Assembly: GCA_030041455.1 (NCBI GenBank)
Contig: JASHNV010000150.1
Span: 1-58,443 of the forward strand
DNA length: 58,443 bases
From: Spirochaetia bacterium
GTDB lineage: Bacteria > Spirochaetota > Spirochaetia > DAHUYW01
Direction of reading: 5' to 3'
The position numbers were made by a program, and so were the translations under genes. Numbering within the stretch: the first letter of the stretch is position 1; each line of letters begins with the position of its first letter. Positions 42,194 to 51,171 of this stretch are shown here, piece after piece. The notes beneath the pieces are model-generated. The model saw nothing but the letters and a program-made list of their open reading frames with translations, was not told the origin of the DNA and made no database searches.

Positions 42194-42382
42194 CCGCCCC
42201 TTGACGTGGTCGACGCCGACCGGATTCTCTTTATGGAGAAGGGAGTCCTCACGGGAAGCGGTACTCACGAGGAGCTCTCGCGGAGCCATGAGCTCTATCG
42301 ATCCTTCGCGGCGCACCAGCTTCGCCTTCCCGCCGATCGGGAGGCAAGCGGAGCGGCGCTCGCGGACCCCCGCCGCGCTTGA
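42194..42382 (+). pseudogene. C-terminal remnant of an ABC exporter ATPase
   Basis: This short frame, just after an in-frame stop at 42191, encodes [20 protein letters not shown], then [19 protein letters not shown] and a short tail ending at TGA 42380. That is the end of an ABC exporter cassette, covering the D-loop-distal strand (DADRILxxEKG), the GTHEEL turn and the final helix. Walker A, signature and membrane domains are absent, so only the last 60 or so residues survive. The break coincides with the right border of the accessory region. The following two-component genes may once have been its neighbours. Confidence 0.8.
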
Positions 42383-42397
42383 AGCCTCGCGCTCGCC

Positions 42398-42426
42398 TGT
42401 ACCGACCACGGCTCGAGCGCTACACT
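42398..42426 (+). promoter_or_regulatory. Promoter of the two-component operon
   Basis: TGTACC (42398-42403), 17-nt spacer, TACACT (42421-42426), giving a leader of about 68 nt. It lies just after the ABC remnant stop. Confidence 0.4.
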
Positions 42427-42500
42427 GGGGAGGGAGCGAGCCAGAGACTCGCGGGCCGCTCAGATGCCCGCGGAGGAACGCTTCCTGTAAGGAGAGCGCC

Positions 42501-43175
42501 ATGCCGACCGTGCTGATCGCCGACGACGACAAGCATATCCGGCTTCTCGTGAGCCATTTCCTCGCTCAGGCGGGCTACCATGTCGTCGAGGCCGCGGACG
42601 GCGAGGAGGCGCTCGCGAAGGTCGAGGAGAGGCGCGTCGAGCTCGCGATCCTCGACATCATGATGCCGAGGATGGACGGATGGGAGCTCTGCAGGCTCCT
42701 CAAGCGCTTCTACGATTTCCCCATCCTCATGCTGAGCGCCAAGGGCGAGACGTCGCAGAAGGTGAAGGGGCTCGACATCGGAGCAGACGACTACCTCGTG
42801 AAGCCCTTCGAGGCCGCCGAGCTCCTCGCGCGGACGAGAGCGCTCCTCAGGCGCTACAAGATCGCGAGCTCGCAGCAGGTGCAGCTCGGCCGCCTCGCGC
42901 TCGACCGCTCGAGCCGCGAGGCGGTGGCCGGGAAGGAGCGCTTCACCCTCCCGCTGAAGGAGTTCGAGCTGCTCTTCAAGCTCGGCAGCTATCCCGGGAG
43001 GACCTTCACGCGCGAGGCGCTCATCGAGGAGCTCTGGGGAAGCGACTTCGACGGCACCGAGCGCACCGTCGACGTCCACGTCAACCGCCTCCGCGATCGC
43101 TTTCCCGAGGAGCGCTTCGGCTTCAAGATCACCGCGATTCGCGGGCTCGGCTACCGGCTGGAGATCGCGCCATGA
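42501..43175 (+). CDS. OmpR/PhoB-family response regulator
   Basis: The 224-residue protein has a receiver domain (1-120) with the acidic pocket IADDDKH, phospho-acceptor Asp in LDIMMPRMDG (about 52), Thr/Ser in MLSAKG and Lys in DYLVKPF (about 102). The C-terminal winged helix (about 130-222) includes LPLKEFELLFKL and RTVDVHVNRLRDRF, which bind DNA. ATG 42501 follows AAGGAGAG. Its stop overlaps the kinase start (ATGA). The regulon is unknown; an envelope-stress or efflux role would suit the ABC exporter remnant just upstream. Confidence 0.93.
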   Translation: MPTVLIADDDKHIRLLVSHFLAQAGYHVVEAADGEEALAKVEERRVELAILDIMMPRMDGWELCRLLKRFYDFPILMLSAKGETSQKVKGLDIGADDYLVKPFEAAELLARTRALLRRYKIASSQQVQLGRLALDRSSREAVAGKERFTLPLKEFELLFKLGSYPGRTFTREALIEELWGSDFDGTERTVDVHVNRLRDRFPEERFGFKITAIRGLGYRLEIAP

Positions 43176-44248
43176 GCGGCAAGCGGCCTCCCAAAACCTC
43201 GGTCTCCCGCCTCTCCACCATCGTCAGGATCCTCGTGTTTTTCGCCGCGCTCTGCGTGGTTTGGACCCTCGTCTACTGGGGCTCGGCGTGGCTCCGCCGC
43301 TCCCCAGGCCTCGGGTCGGGCGAATACGGCATCGAGCTTCTCAACTTCGTCCTCGCCTTCGTGCTTTTCGCCGGAATCATGGCCGCCTTGAGCAGCCTGT
43401 TCGCCGCTCGCCAGCATGATTTCTTCACGACCTTAAGCGAGGCGATGAAGCGCATCGCAAGCGGCGACTTCTCCGTCACGGTCCCGGTTCCCGCCTCAAA
43501 CACGCTCGTCGATCACGTGGCGACGAACCTCAACCTCATGGCGGAGTCGCTGAAGCGGATGGAGGAGATGCGCCAGGAGTTCATCTCCGACGTGTCGCAC
43601 GAGATTCAGTCGCCCCTCACGTCGATCGCGGGCTTCGCCCGCGCGCTTCACGAAGAGAGCCTGAAGCCCGACGAGCGCCACCGCTACCTGAGCATCATCG
43701 AGGAGGAAAGCAGGAGGCTCTCCCGTCTCAGCGACGGGCTCCTGAAGCTGAACTCCCTCGAGTCCCGGGCGCAGGAGATGGTCCTCGAGCGCTTCGGCCT
43801 CGACGCGCAGCTTCGAAGCGCCATCGTCGCCTGCGAGCCCGCATGGGCGTCGAAGAAGATCGCGGTGAGCGCGGATCTCGCTCCCCTCGCGATCACCGCC
43901 GACCCCGGAATGCTCGGTCAGGTCTGGAGCAACCTTCTCCAGAACGCCGTGAAGTTCACGTCCCGAGGCGGCACGATCCTCGTGCGTCTGCGGGAAGTCG
44001 ACGGAAAGGCGCAGGTATCCTTCGCCGACTCAGGCATCGGAATCGCGGCGGAGGACCTGCCATTCGTCTTCGACCGCTTCTACAAGGCCGATCGATCGCG
44101 GAGCCGCTCGGAGGAGTACAGCGGAAGCGGCCTCGGGCTCGCCATCGCGAAGAAGATCGTCGCGCTCCACGGCGGAGCTATCGAGGCGGAGAGCGCGGGC
44201 ACCGGCCAGGGATCGACCTTCCGCGTCGCTCTCCCGATCGGGCGGTAG
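43172..44248 (+). CDS. Sensor histidine kinase
   Basis: The 358-residue partner has two membrane helices (about 15-38 and 53-75) with only a short extracytoplasmic loop, then a HAMP-like segment (EAMKRIASGDFSVTV). Its H-box is DVSHEIQSPLTSIAGFARAL (His about 143), and the ATPase has NLLQNAVKF, DSGIGIA and GSGLGLAIAKKIV. The H-box reads HEIQSPL rather than HELRTPL, a minor variant. With almost no periplasmic domain it probably senses the membrane or a protein partner, as in BasS/BceS-like intramembrane-sensing kinases; that is inference. It is the last gene of its operon. Confidence 0.92.
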   Translation: MSGKRPPKTSVSRLSTIVRILVFFAALCVVWTLVYWGSAWLRRSPGLGSGEYGIELLNFVLAFVLFAGIMAALSSLFAARQHDFFTTLSEAMKRIASGDFSVTVPVPASNTLVDHVATNLNLMAESLKRMEEMRQEFISDVSHEIQSPLTSIAGFARALHEESLKPDERHRYLSIIEEESRRLSRLSDGLLKLNSLESRAQEMVLERFGLDAQLRSAIVACEPAWASKKIAVSADLAPLAITADPGMLGQVWSNLLQNAVKFTSRGGTILVRLREVDGKAQVSFADSGIGIAAEDLPFVFDRFYKADRSRSRSEEYSGSGLGLAIAKKIVALHGGAIEAESAGTGQGSTFRVALPIGR

Positions 44249-45155
44249 ACCGCCGAGCGCAATCCGGCGGCTCGTTCGACGGCGATCGTTCCCCCTTCCC
44301 GCGAGGAGTCCTCTGACCGTCATGCTCTCTTCGACGATTCGTCGACCGCGCGGCCGACGGACGACAGCGACCCGGCATCCGTACGATCTTCAACGGGCTG
44401 ACCGTGGCTCTCCGTTACGCCGCGTTTTCCCGATTCGGCCGGTACGACGTCGCGGCGCCCTCGTCCTTCGACCACGGTAGGTTCGGCCACGACGAGAATT
44501 CGCCTCTGAAAGGCGCCGTCTTTCCGGGAACGCAAACTCCCTGTGCCGGGCTCCGGGCGGACGCCACGCAGACACGACCTTGGATCGTCTCCAAGCCTAT
44601 CGGAACTCACGCGCCCTCGGGAGGTCCGGAGGAACCGGCGGGTGCGGGCGCGGACGCAAACCACGAGCCGGACGGTCTTGAGGCTCGGGTGTCCGCGCCG
44701 CCTGCGCGACGAATCGGGAAGTCTCCTCCTTGCCTGAGACCGGGTGAGCGGGACGTCAGCCTCGTCCCGTCCCACCTGTCACTCGACGCCTGCGATGGGT
44801 CACCCGCAATGCCCGGCTCACGACCCTGACGCCAGCCGCTCACGCGGGACGAGCGTTCCGCCGGATCAGGTCGGTCATCGGCCCACGGCTCCTGGAACGC
44901 CCTTCCCGACACCGTGAAGCCCGTCGGACCTGGGGCGCGAGACGAGCGCTCGAGCGCGTCTGAACTTCCCGGGTAGGCGCGATGAGCCTTCGGTCCCGCT
45001 CCCTTCGACGTCCGGCACGGCCATGCCTGAACGCCTTCGCCGGGCAGCGTCGACTGCCTTCGTCGATGAGTCTGCCCCGGCTTCAGCCGAGCATCCGCGC
45101 GGTATTCCGGAGGCACGCGGATCGGTGCGCTACCCGGTTTCCGGTTCCGTCTCTG
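44249..45155. other. 907-nt stretch with no supportable gene
   Basis: Open frames on both strands are short or compositionally arbitrary, and codon-position bias is lost compared with the flanking genes. No tRNA-like T-loop, obvious terminator with U-tract, or repeat array was seen. It could be a degraded gene or hold an RNA that I cannot recognise. Confidence 0.45.
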
Positions 45156-46286
45156 CTAGATTCTCGTCCCCTTCCAGGTGACTCGCCGCCTGACCAGCGC
45201 GCGCACGGTGAGGTAGCTGTTGAGGCCCATCGTGAGGAGCAAGTTCGGCACGAACGGGAGCCAGAAGAGCCGACGAGGCTGGCCGGTGCAGAGCCCGGCG
45301 ATGAGGGCCATGACCCCCATCGTGACGAAGGAGGTCGCCGTCATGACCCCGAGGAACGGATGGAACGGAATGAACGGGATCGCGAAGACGCTCGCGCTCA
45401 AGAAGAGCATGAGGTAGCCGTAGCCGAAGCGAGCCACGACGTCGGCGGAAAAGAGCCCGCCGACGTGCCAGCGCACCTCCTGCGCCGCGATCGCCGCGAG
45501 GCTCCCGAGCGGCTCGGTAGTCACGAGGGTAGGCTGGTCGAGGCGCGCTCGAACCTTCCAGCGCGAGGTGGCGCGCACCGCCTGGACGAGCGCCGCGTCC
45601 TCGGTCGTCGAATCGCCGAGCGACTCGAAGCCGCCGACCTCCTCGAGCGCGCGCCTTCGCACGGAGAGGTTGTTGCCGAAGCCGCCTGAGGCGGCGCCGA
45701 TTCCTGCGCTCCCGGCGGTGTAGCCGTACTTGAACAGGTGCTCGAACGCGTGAAAGCGGGAGACGAAGCCGAGATCCTTTCTCGTCACGATCGCTCCGAT
45801 GGTCAACCCGACCGAGGGATCCCCGTAGAGCCTTGCGGTCTCCTCGACCCAGCGCTCGGGAACCGTGCAGTCGCCGTCGGTGAAAAGGAGCACGTCGCTG
45901 TCGGCCTCCCGGGTGCCGCGAGCGAGGGCGTTCTGTTTCGGGTTCGCGATGCGGGGGTTCGGAGCGACCCGGACGATCCTCACCCGCCCGGGGTGGTGAG
46001 ACGCAAAGGCGGCCATGAGGCTCGGCGTGCCGTCGGTGGACCGATCGTCGACGAGGACCACTTCGAAGTCGGTCAGACTCTGCCTGCGAAGCGACTCGAG
46101 GAGAAGCGGCAGGTATTTCTCCTCGTTCCTGCACGCCACCACCACGGATATCGACGGCGAGGCTCCTCCCAGGCTCGTCGGGGGGAGCCTCGCCGACAGC
46201 CGAGCCATGACGACTCCGGCGTACAGCAGGAGGTGGACGATGACGATCCCGAGGCACAGGACAGCGATGACGACGTCGACGACCAT
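45156..46286 (-). CDS. Membrane-anchored family 2 glycosyltransferase
   Basis: The 376-residue protein starts with a membrane helix, then a GT-A catalytic domain (about 45-260): SISVVVACRNEEKYLPLLLESL, VVLVDDRSTDGT, the DxD-type TDGDC, GGFGNNLSVRRRALEEVGGF, and an EDAALV acceptor Asp with a later QEVRWHVGG (QxxRW-type) motif. Three more helices end the protein. This plan fits processive or lipid-linked transfer, for instance of glycolipids or exopolysaccharide. ATG 46286 follows GAGGAGG; upstream in-frame codons lack a site. It diverges from the rhomboid gene. Confidence 0.88.
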   Translation of the reverse strand: MVVDVVIAVLCLGIVIVHLLLYAGVVMARLSARLPPTSLGGASPSISVVVACRNEEKYLPLLLESLRRQSLTDFEVVLVDDRSTDGTPSLMAAFASHHPGRVRIVRVAPNPRIANPKQNALARGTREADSDVLLFTDGDCTVPERWVEETARLYGDPSVGLTIGAIVTRKDLGFVSRFHAFEHLFKYGYTAGSAGIGAASGGFGNNLSVRRRALEEVGGFESLGDSTTEDAALVQAVRATSRWKVRARLDQPTLVTTEPLGSLAAIAAQEVRWHVGGLFSADVVARFGYGYLMLFLSASVFAIPFIPFHPFLGVMTATSFVTMGVMALIAGLCTGQPRRLFWLPFVPNLLLTMGLNSYLTVRALVRRRVTWKGTRI

Positions 46287-46318
46287 GTGAGCGCCTCCTC
46301 TCATCGGGCTGATCGTCA

Positions 46319-46348
46319 ATCGTAGCATGGGGCGCGGGAAGTGGGCAA
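46319..46348 (-). promoter_or_regulatory. Promoter of the GT2 gene
   Basis: On the minus strand TTGCCC (46348-46343), 18-nt spacer, TACGAT (46324-46319), leader about 26 nt. Confidence 0.45.
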
Positions 46349-46405
46349 AGGCCGCTTCCGCCGGCGCGAAGGAGCTCCGCGCCGCTTACGGCTCCGCGCC
46401 TCCGC

Positions 46406-46434
46406 TTGACGTCCCGGGAGCCTGAGCGTAGGCT
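46406..46434 (+). promoter_or_regulatory. Promoter of the rhomboid gene
   Basis: TTGACG (46406-46411), 17-nt spacer, TAGGCT (46429-46434). The leader of about 32 nt contains a GGAGG ribosome site before ATG 46473. Confidence 0.55.
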
Positions 46435-46472
46435 ACCGGTGCTCCTCGATCGGGCGAGAAGCGGAGGCTTTC

Positions 46473-47057
46473 ATGCGCCTGAGGTACAACGCGCCGGTGA
46501 CGCTCTCGTTCGCGCTCCTCGCGAGCGCGCTGCTCGGGATCGACTCGCTCTTCGGAACGCACATCATCCTTCACTGGTTCACGGTCCCCGGCGCCGGGCA
46601 GTTCGACTGGGGCAATCCCGCCGGCTACTTCAGGCTCTTCAGCCACGCGCTCGGCCACGCGAGCTGGGCCCACCTGATCGGCAACTTCTCCTTCATTCTC
46701 CTCCTCGGTCCGATCCTCGAGGAGAAGTACGGCTCGCTCCCGCTCCTCGCCATGATGTTCGCGACCGCGCTCGTCACGGGGCTGATCAACGTGCTCTTCT
46801 TTCCGACCGGCCTCCTCGGAGCGAGCGGCGTCGCGTTCATGATGATCCTCCTCATCTCGTTCACGAACATCAAGAGCGGCGAGATTCCCCTCACGTTCAT
46901 CCTCGTCCTCGTCGTCTACCTCGTGCAGCAGGTCGTCGCCTCCGTGGGATCGAGCAACATCTCGGAGATGGCGCACATCATCGGCGGTCTGTGCGGGAGC
47001 GTGTTCGGCTTCGTTCTCCCCGAAGGCCGGACGAAGACGAAGCAGATCTCAGGATAG
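46473..47057 (+). CDS. Rhomboid-family intramembrane serine protease
   Basis: The 194-residue protein has six membrane helices and the rhomboid core: HLIGNFSFILLLGPILEEKYG (helix 2), GLLGASGVAFMM with nucleophile Ser about 118 in GASG, and AHIIGG with base His about 168. It cleaves transmembrane substrates within the bilayer. It is compact, with no extra domain. It has its own promoter and precedes prfA by 55 nt. Confidence 0.9.
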   Translation: MRLRYNAPVTLSFALLASALLGIDSLFGTHIILHWFTVPGAGQFDWGNPAGYFRLFSHALGHASWAHLIGNFSFILLLGPILEEKYGSLPLLAMMFATALVTGLINVLFFPTGLLGASGVAFMMILLISFTNIKSGEIPLTFILVLVVYLVQQVVASVGSSNISEMAHIIGGLCGSVFGFVLPEGRTKTKQISG

Positions 47058-47076
47058 CCCGACCGGCCCGGTCCGA

Positions 47077-47105
47077 TTGAAGGAGGCCGGTATTTCTGCT
47101 ACGCT
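47077..47105 (+). promoter_or_regulatory. Promoter of prfA-prmC-relA, leaderless prediction
   Basis: TTGAAG (47077-47082), 17-nt spacer, TACGCT (47100-47105). Six nt later comes the prfA ATG at 47112, the expected transcription start itself. Confidence 0.5.
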
Positions 47106-47111
47106 CGCGCC

Positions 47112-48206
47112 ATGCCCGGCGAGATACTAACCTCCATGCGCGAGCGGCTCGACAAGCTCGAAAGCCGCGGAAGCGAGGTCGAGCGGCTGCTCTCGGACCC
47201 AAACCTCATGAAGGACCTCGGACGCTACAAGGAGCTGATGCGCGAGCACTCCCACCTGCGCGACGTGGGCGAGGAGTACGGGCACTTCAAGAGGCTCTCT
47301 GGACAGATCGAATCGACGCGCGCGTTGCTCGAGGACGAGCGCGACGGAGACCTGAAGGAGCTCGCGCGCGAGGAGCTGAAGTCGCTTGAAGGCGAGCGGG
47401 AGGCGAGCGAGCGCAAGCTCAAGGAGCTCCTCGTCCCCCGCGATCCGCTCGATCTGAAGAACATCATCATGGAGATCCGCGCGGGAACCGGAGGCGACGA
47501 GGCGGCGCTCTTCGCCTCCGATCTGTTCCGGATGTACTCCCGCTACGCGGAGCGGCGGGGCTGGAAAATCGAGATTCTCCAGGCGAGCGGCATCGAGCTC
47601 GGCGGCTTCAAGGAGATCGTCTTCTCGATTTCCGGGAGCAGCGTGTACGCGAACCTTCGCTACGAGAGCGGGGTTCACCGAGTCCAGCGGGTGCCGGAGA
47701 CCGAGGCGAGCGGACGAATCCACACCTCCGCCGTGACGGTCGCGGTGCTGCCCGAGGCCGAGGAGACCGACATCGAGATCAGGCCCGAGGACATCCGAAT
47801 CGACGTCTTCCGCTCGTCGGGACCCGGAGGCCAGAGCGTCAACACCACCGATTCCGCGGTGCGCGTGACCCACCTCGCCACGGGCATCGTGGTCTCCTGC
47901 CAGGACGAGAAGTCGCAGATCAAGAACCGAGCCAAGGCGCTCAGGGTGCTCCGAGCGCGCCTCTACGAGATGGAAGAGGAGAAGAAGGCGCGGGAGCGCG
48001 CCGAGGCGCGGCGCCACCAGATCGGAACCGGCGACCGGTCGGAACGGATCCGGACCTACAACTTCCCGCAGAACCGGCTCACCGATCACCGCATCAACAT
48101 GACGCTCTACAAGCTCGACTCGGTGATCGAAGGCGATCTCGGCGAGCTCATCGAAGCGTTGAAGCTCGACGCCCGGGAGCAGGCCCTCAAAGAAAGCGCG
48201 GAATGA
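47112..48206 (+). CDS. prfA: Peptide chain release factor 1
   Basis: The 364-residue factor ends translation at UAA and UAG. The catalytic GGQ is in [21 protein letters not shown] (about 239-241), the methylation target of PrmC. The codon-recognition tripeptide PxT appears as PET in [14 protein letters not shown], which marks RF1 and not RF2. Domain order is complete: N-terminal helices (1-110), [19 protein letters not shown] domain and C-terminal [11 protein letters not shown]. The stop overlaps the prmC start (ATGA). Confidence 0.97.
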   Translation: MPGEILTSMRERLDKLESRGSEVERLLSDPNLMKDLGRYKELMREHSHLRDVGEEYGHFKRLSGQIESTRALLEDERDGDLKELAREELKSLEGEREASERKLKELLVPRDPLDLKNIIMEIRAGTGGDEAALFASDLFRMYSRYAERRGWKIEILQASGIELGGFKEIVFSISGSSVYANLRYESGVHRVQRVPETEASGRIHTSAVTVAVLPEAEETDIEIRPEDIRIDVFRSSGPGGQSVNTTDSAVRVTHLATGIVVSCQDEKSQIKNRAKALRVLRARLYEMEEEKKARERAEARRHQIGTGDRSERIRTYNFPQNRLTDHRINMTLYKLDSVIEGDLGELIEALKLDAREQALKESAE

Positions 48207-49120
48207 CCGTGCGCGAAGCGCTCCAGGAGGGCGCTCGCGCCTTGAGCCAGGCGCGGGAAGCCGGCACTCCGATCGACACCCCCTACCTCGACGCGGTCGT
48301 CCTCCTCGCGGAGGCTCTCCGAATCGAAAAGGAGCGTCTGTACGCGTCGCTTCGCGAGGAGCTTCCCGAAATACTCGCCGGCCGCTACGCCGAGCTGCTC
48401 GCGCTGCGCAGGCGGGGCGTCCCGGTCTCCTACATCCGCGGGACCAAGGAGTTCTTCGGGAGGGAGTTCTCCGTCGACCGAAGGGTTCTCGTCCCCCGCC
48501 CCGAGACCGAGATCCTCGTCGAGACCGCGATCGAGCTCATCGACTCCCTGAAGGCGGCCGGTCGGCCCTTCCCGGCGATCCACGACGTGGGGACGGGCTC
48601 CGGCGCGATCGCGCTCACCGTGAAGCTCGAGCGGCCCGAGGTCGAGGTCACCGCCTCCGACCTCTCGGCGGAGGCGGGGGAGGTGTTCCGGCTGAACGCC
48701 GCGCGGCTTCGCGCGGATGTCGCCTATCACGAAGGCTCGCTCCTTCGCGGGCCGTTCGGCTCGCCCGAGCACCGAGGACGATCCTTCGATCTCATCGTCT
48801 CCAATCCCCCCTATCTTTCCGACGTCGAGGTCGACGCCATGGTCGCCGCCGGATGGCCGGAGCCCGAGCGGGCGCTGCGGGGCGGCCCGGCCGGGCTCGA
48901 CGTCATCGGCGGGCTCATCGCCGAGAGTGTGGATTTTCTCCGCAATGGTTCGTATCTTCTCATCGAGATAGCCTCTTGGCAGGCCGAGCGGGTCTCGGCG
49001 CTCATGCGCGAGAGGGGGTACGACGAAGTGACGGTCCGCCGCGACTTAAGCGGCGGCGAGCGGGCGGTGATCGGGCGGCTGGACGCCCCTCCGGTCCCGC
49101 GGGTGCGGCCTGATGATTGA
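48203..49120 (+). CDS. prmC: Release factor glutamine methyltransferase
   Basis: The 305-residue enzyme N5-methylates the Gln of the release-factor GGQ motif. It has a helical N-terminal domain, [17 protein letters not shown], the AdoMet motif [11 protein letters not shown] (about 131), and the substrate motif NPPYLS (about 203). It directly follows prfA, its substrate gene, with translational overlap, and overlaps relA by 8 nt. Family length is 270-300, so it is complete. Confidence 0.95.
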   Translation: MTVREALQEGARALSQAREAGTPIDTPYLDAVVLLAEALRIEKERLYASLREELPEILAGRYAELLALRRRGVPVSYIRGTKEFFGREFSVDRRVLVPRPETEILVETAIELIDSLKAAGRPFPAIHDVGTGSGAIALTVKLERPEVEVTASDLSAEAGEVFRLNAARLRADVAYHEGSLLRGPFGSPEHRGRSFDLIVSNPPYLSDVEVDAMVAAGWPEPERALRGGPAGLDVIGGLIAESVDFLRNGSYLLIEIASWQAERVSALMRERGYDEVTVRRDLSGGERAVIGRLDAPPVPRVRPDD

Positions 49121-51122
49121 CGCGATTTCACGGTTCAGGAAGAGGCTCGGGCGCTACACCGAGGAGGAGGGTGCGCGGATTCTCGATGCCGCGCAATGGG
49201 CCGAGACGCTCCACCACGGACAGCGGCGCGCGAGCGGCGAGCCCTACATCATCCATCCGCTCAAAGTGGCGGAGATTCTCATCGACCTCGCGATGGACTT
49301 CGAGACGATCGTCGCCGCGCTCCTCCACGACAGCATCGAGGACACGGACATCACGCGCGCGGAGCTCCGCGACCGATTCGGCAAGAACGTCGAGGCGCTC
49401 GTCGACGGCGTCACGAAGATCTCGATCCTCAAGGCGAAGAGCAAGAGCGTCCAGGCGGCCGAGACGATGCGCAAGATGCTCTTCGCGATGACGAAGGACA
49501 TCAGGGTCATCCTCATCAAGCTCGCCGACAAGCTCCACAACATGAGCACCCTCCAGTACCTGCCGGCGAAGAAAATCCAGGCGGTCGCGGTCGAGTGCCT
49601 CGACATCTACGCCCCGCTCGCCGGGCGCCTCGGCATCTCCTGGATGAAGGCGGAGCTCGAGGACCTCTCGCTGAAGCATCTCCACCCCGACGTCTACCAG
49701 CAGCTGAAGACGGCCGTCGCGCAGAAGAAGGCCTCCCGCGCCGATTACCTCACCTCCGTGATGACCGCCATCTCCGAGCTCGCGAAAAAGGAGGGCTACG
49801 CGATCGACGTCTCCACGAGGGCCAAGCACTTCTATTCCATCTACAGGAAGATGAAGCGACGCCAAAAGGACCTCGGCGAGATCTTCGACCTGCTCGGCAT
49901 TCGCATTCTCTGCGATTCGGAGAACGACTGCTACGGCATGCTCGGCCTCGTCCACCGGCTCTGGCCCCCGATCGAGGGCAGGTTCAAGGACTACATCGCG
50001 ATGCCCAAGGCGAACAAGTACCAGAGCCTGCACACCACCGTCATGTGCTACGGCGGCAATCTCATCGAGATCCAGATCCGCACGCACGAGATGCACCGCA
50101 CCGCCGAGTTCGGCGTCGCCGCCCATTGGGCCTACAAGGAGGGGATCGACCGGCCGCGCCTGCACTTTCAGCCGCGCGACCTCGCGATCATCACGAAGCT
50201 CAAGAGCTGGGACGGCATGAACATCACCTCGGGCGAGTTCCTCGACGAGATCAAGCGCGAGCTCCTGAAGGACTCGATTTTCGTGTTTACCCCGAAGGGC
50301 GATATCGTCGAGCTGCCGAAGGGCTCGATCGCGATCGATTTCGCCTATCACGTTCACACCGAGGTCGGGCACCACTGCGTCGGCGCGAAAGCCGACGGCG
50401 CCATCATTCCGCTCACCCAGGAGCTGAAGAACACCCAGGTGATCGAGATCGTCACCTCGGCGAAGGGGTCTCCCCACCTCAACTGGCTGCGCTACGTGCG
50501 GACCGCGAGCGCCCGCTCGAAGATCCGCCATTGGCTGAACCAGCACGACGACGGCGTCATCGTGGACAAAAACCTCGTCATCAAAAAGCGCGTGGAGGCG
50601 GCGCCGCCGCGTCCGGCAGGGACTCTCCCGCAGACGCTCGGCGACGGCGAGGTCGTCAAGAAGCTCTTCGACCGGAGCAAGGTGGTCTTTCGCGTCGGCT
50701 CGGAGAACAATCTCATGATCCGCATCGCGAACTGCTGCAATCCCGTGACCGGCGACGAGATCACCGGCTACGTGTCGCGCGGCAGGGGAGTCATCGTTCA
50801 CCGGCGCGACTGTCCGAACCTGTCCCACATCGCGGACATCAGGGAGCGGAGCATCGACGTGGAGTGGGAGGCCGCCTCGCCGAGGGCGACGCGCCGCTTC
50901 CGGGTGACCGCTCGCATGACCTCGGATCTCTTCTCGGAGATCGAGGGCGCGGTGCGCAAGTTCAAGGGCCACCTCATCGAAGGCAAGCTCGAGGAAGACG
51001 AGAACGGCAACCTCACCGGGTCGTTCACGATGGAGCTCGAGCAGAGCGACGATTTCCCCAAGGTGATGAAGAGCATCCGGACGATTCCCGCCGTCGTCAC
51101 CATCCAATCCGCCACCGCCTGA
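49113..51122 (+). CDS. Bifunctional (p)ppGpp synthetase/hydrolase (Rel/SpoT)
   Basis: The 669-residue protein contains, in order, an HD hydrolase domain (GEPYIIHPLKVAEIL, then ALLHDSIEDTD with HD and ED metal/catalytic residues about 72-76), a synthetase domain with RFKDYIAMPKANKYQSLHT (about 289), a TGS domain (FVFTPKGDIVELPKGS, about 390), a zinc-finger-like segment with conserved Cys/His (NCCNPV, HRRDC), and a C-terminal ACT domain. RxKD in the synthetase (RFKD) is the mark of bifunctional enzymes; monofunctional RelA has ExDD. With the HD pair intact, it probably both makes and destroys the alarmone. It starts inside prmC. Confidence 0.95.
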   Translation: MIDAISRFRKRLGRYTEEEGARILDAAQWAETLHHGQRRASGEPYIIHPLKVAEILIDLAMDFETIVAALLHDSIEDTDITRAELRDRFGKNVEALVDGVTKISILKAKSKSVQAAETMRKMLFAMTKDIRVILIKLADKLHNMSTLQYLPAKKIQAVAVECLDIYAPLAGRLGISWMKAELEDLSLKHLHPDVYQQLKTAVAQKKASRADYLTSVMTAISELAKKEGYAIDVSTRAKHFYSIYRKMKRRQKDLGEIFDLLGIRILCDSENDCYGMLGLVHRLWPPIEGRFKDYIAMPKANKYQSLHTTVMCYGGNLIEIQIRTHEMHRTAEFGVAAHWAYKEGIDRPRLHFQPRDLAIITKLKSWDGMNITSGEFLDEIKRELLKDSIFVFTPKGDIVELPKGSIAIDFAYHVHTEVGHHCVGAKADGAIIPLTQELKNTQVIEIVTSAKGSPHLNWLRYVRTASARSKIRHWLNQHDDGVIVDKNLVIKKRVEAAPPRPAGTLPQTLGDGEVVKKLFDRSKVVFRVGSENNLMIRIANCCNPVTGDEITGYVSRGRGVIVHRRDCPNLSHIADIRERSIDVEWEAASPRATRRFRVTARMTSDLFSEIEGAVRKFKGHLIEGKLEEDENGNLTGSFTMELEQSDDFPKVMKSIRTIPAVVTIQSATA

Positions 51123-51131
51123 TCGCGCTTC

Positions 51132-51160
51132 TGTACAGTCCCCGCGTTTGCGGATACCCT
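51132..51160 (+). promoter_or_regulatory. Promoter of the SDR gene
   Basis: TGTACA (51132-51137), 17-nt spacer, TACCCT (51155-51160), 11 nt before ATG 51172. Confidence 0.4.
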
Positions 51161-51171
51161 GGGGCGCTACC

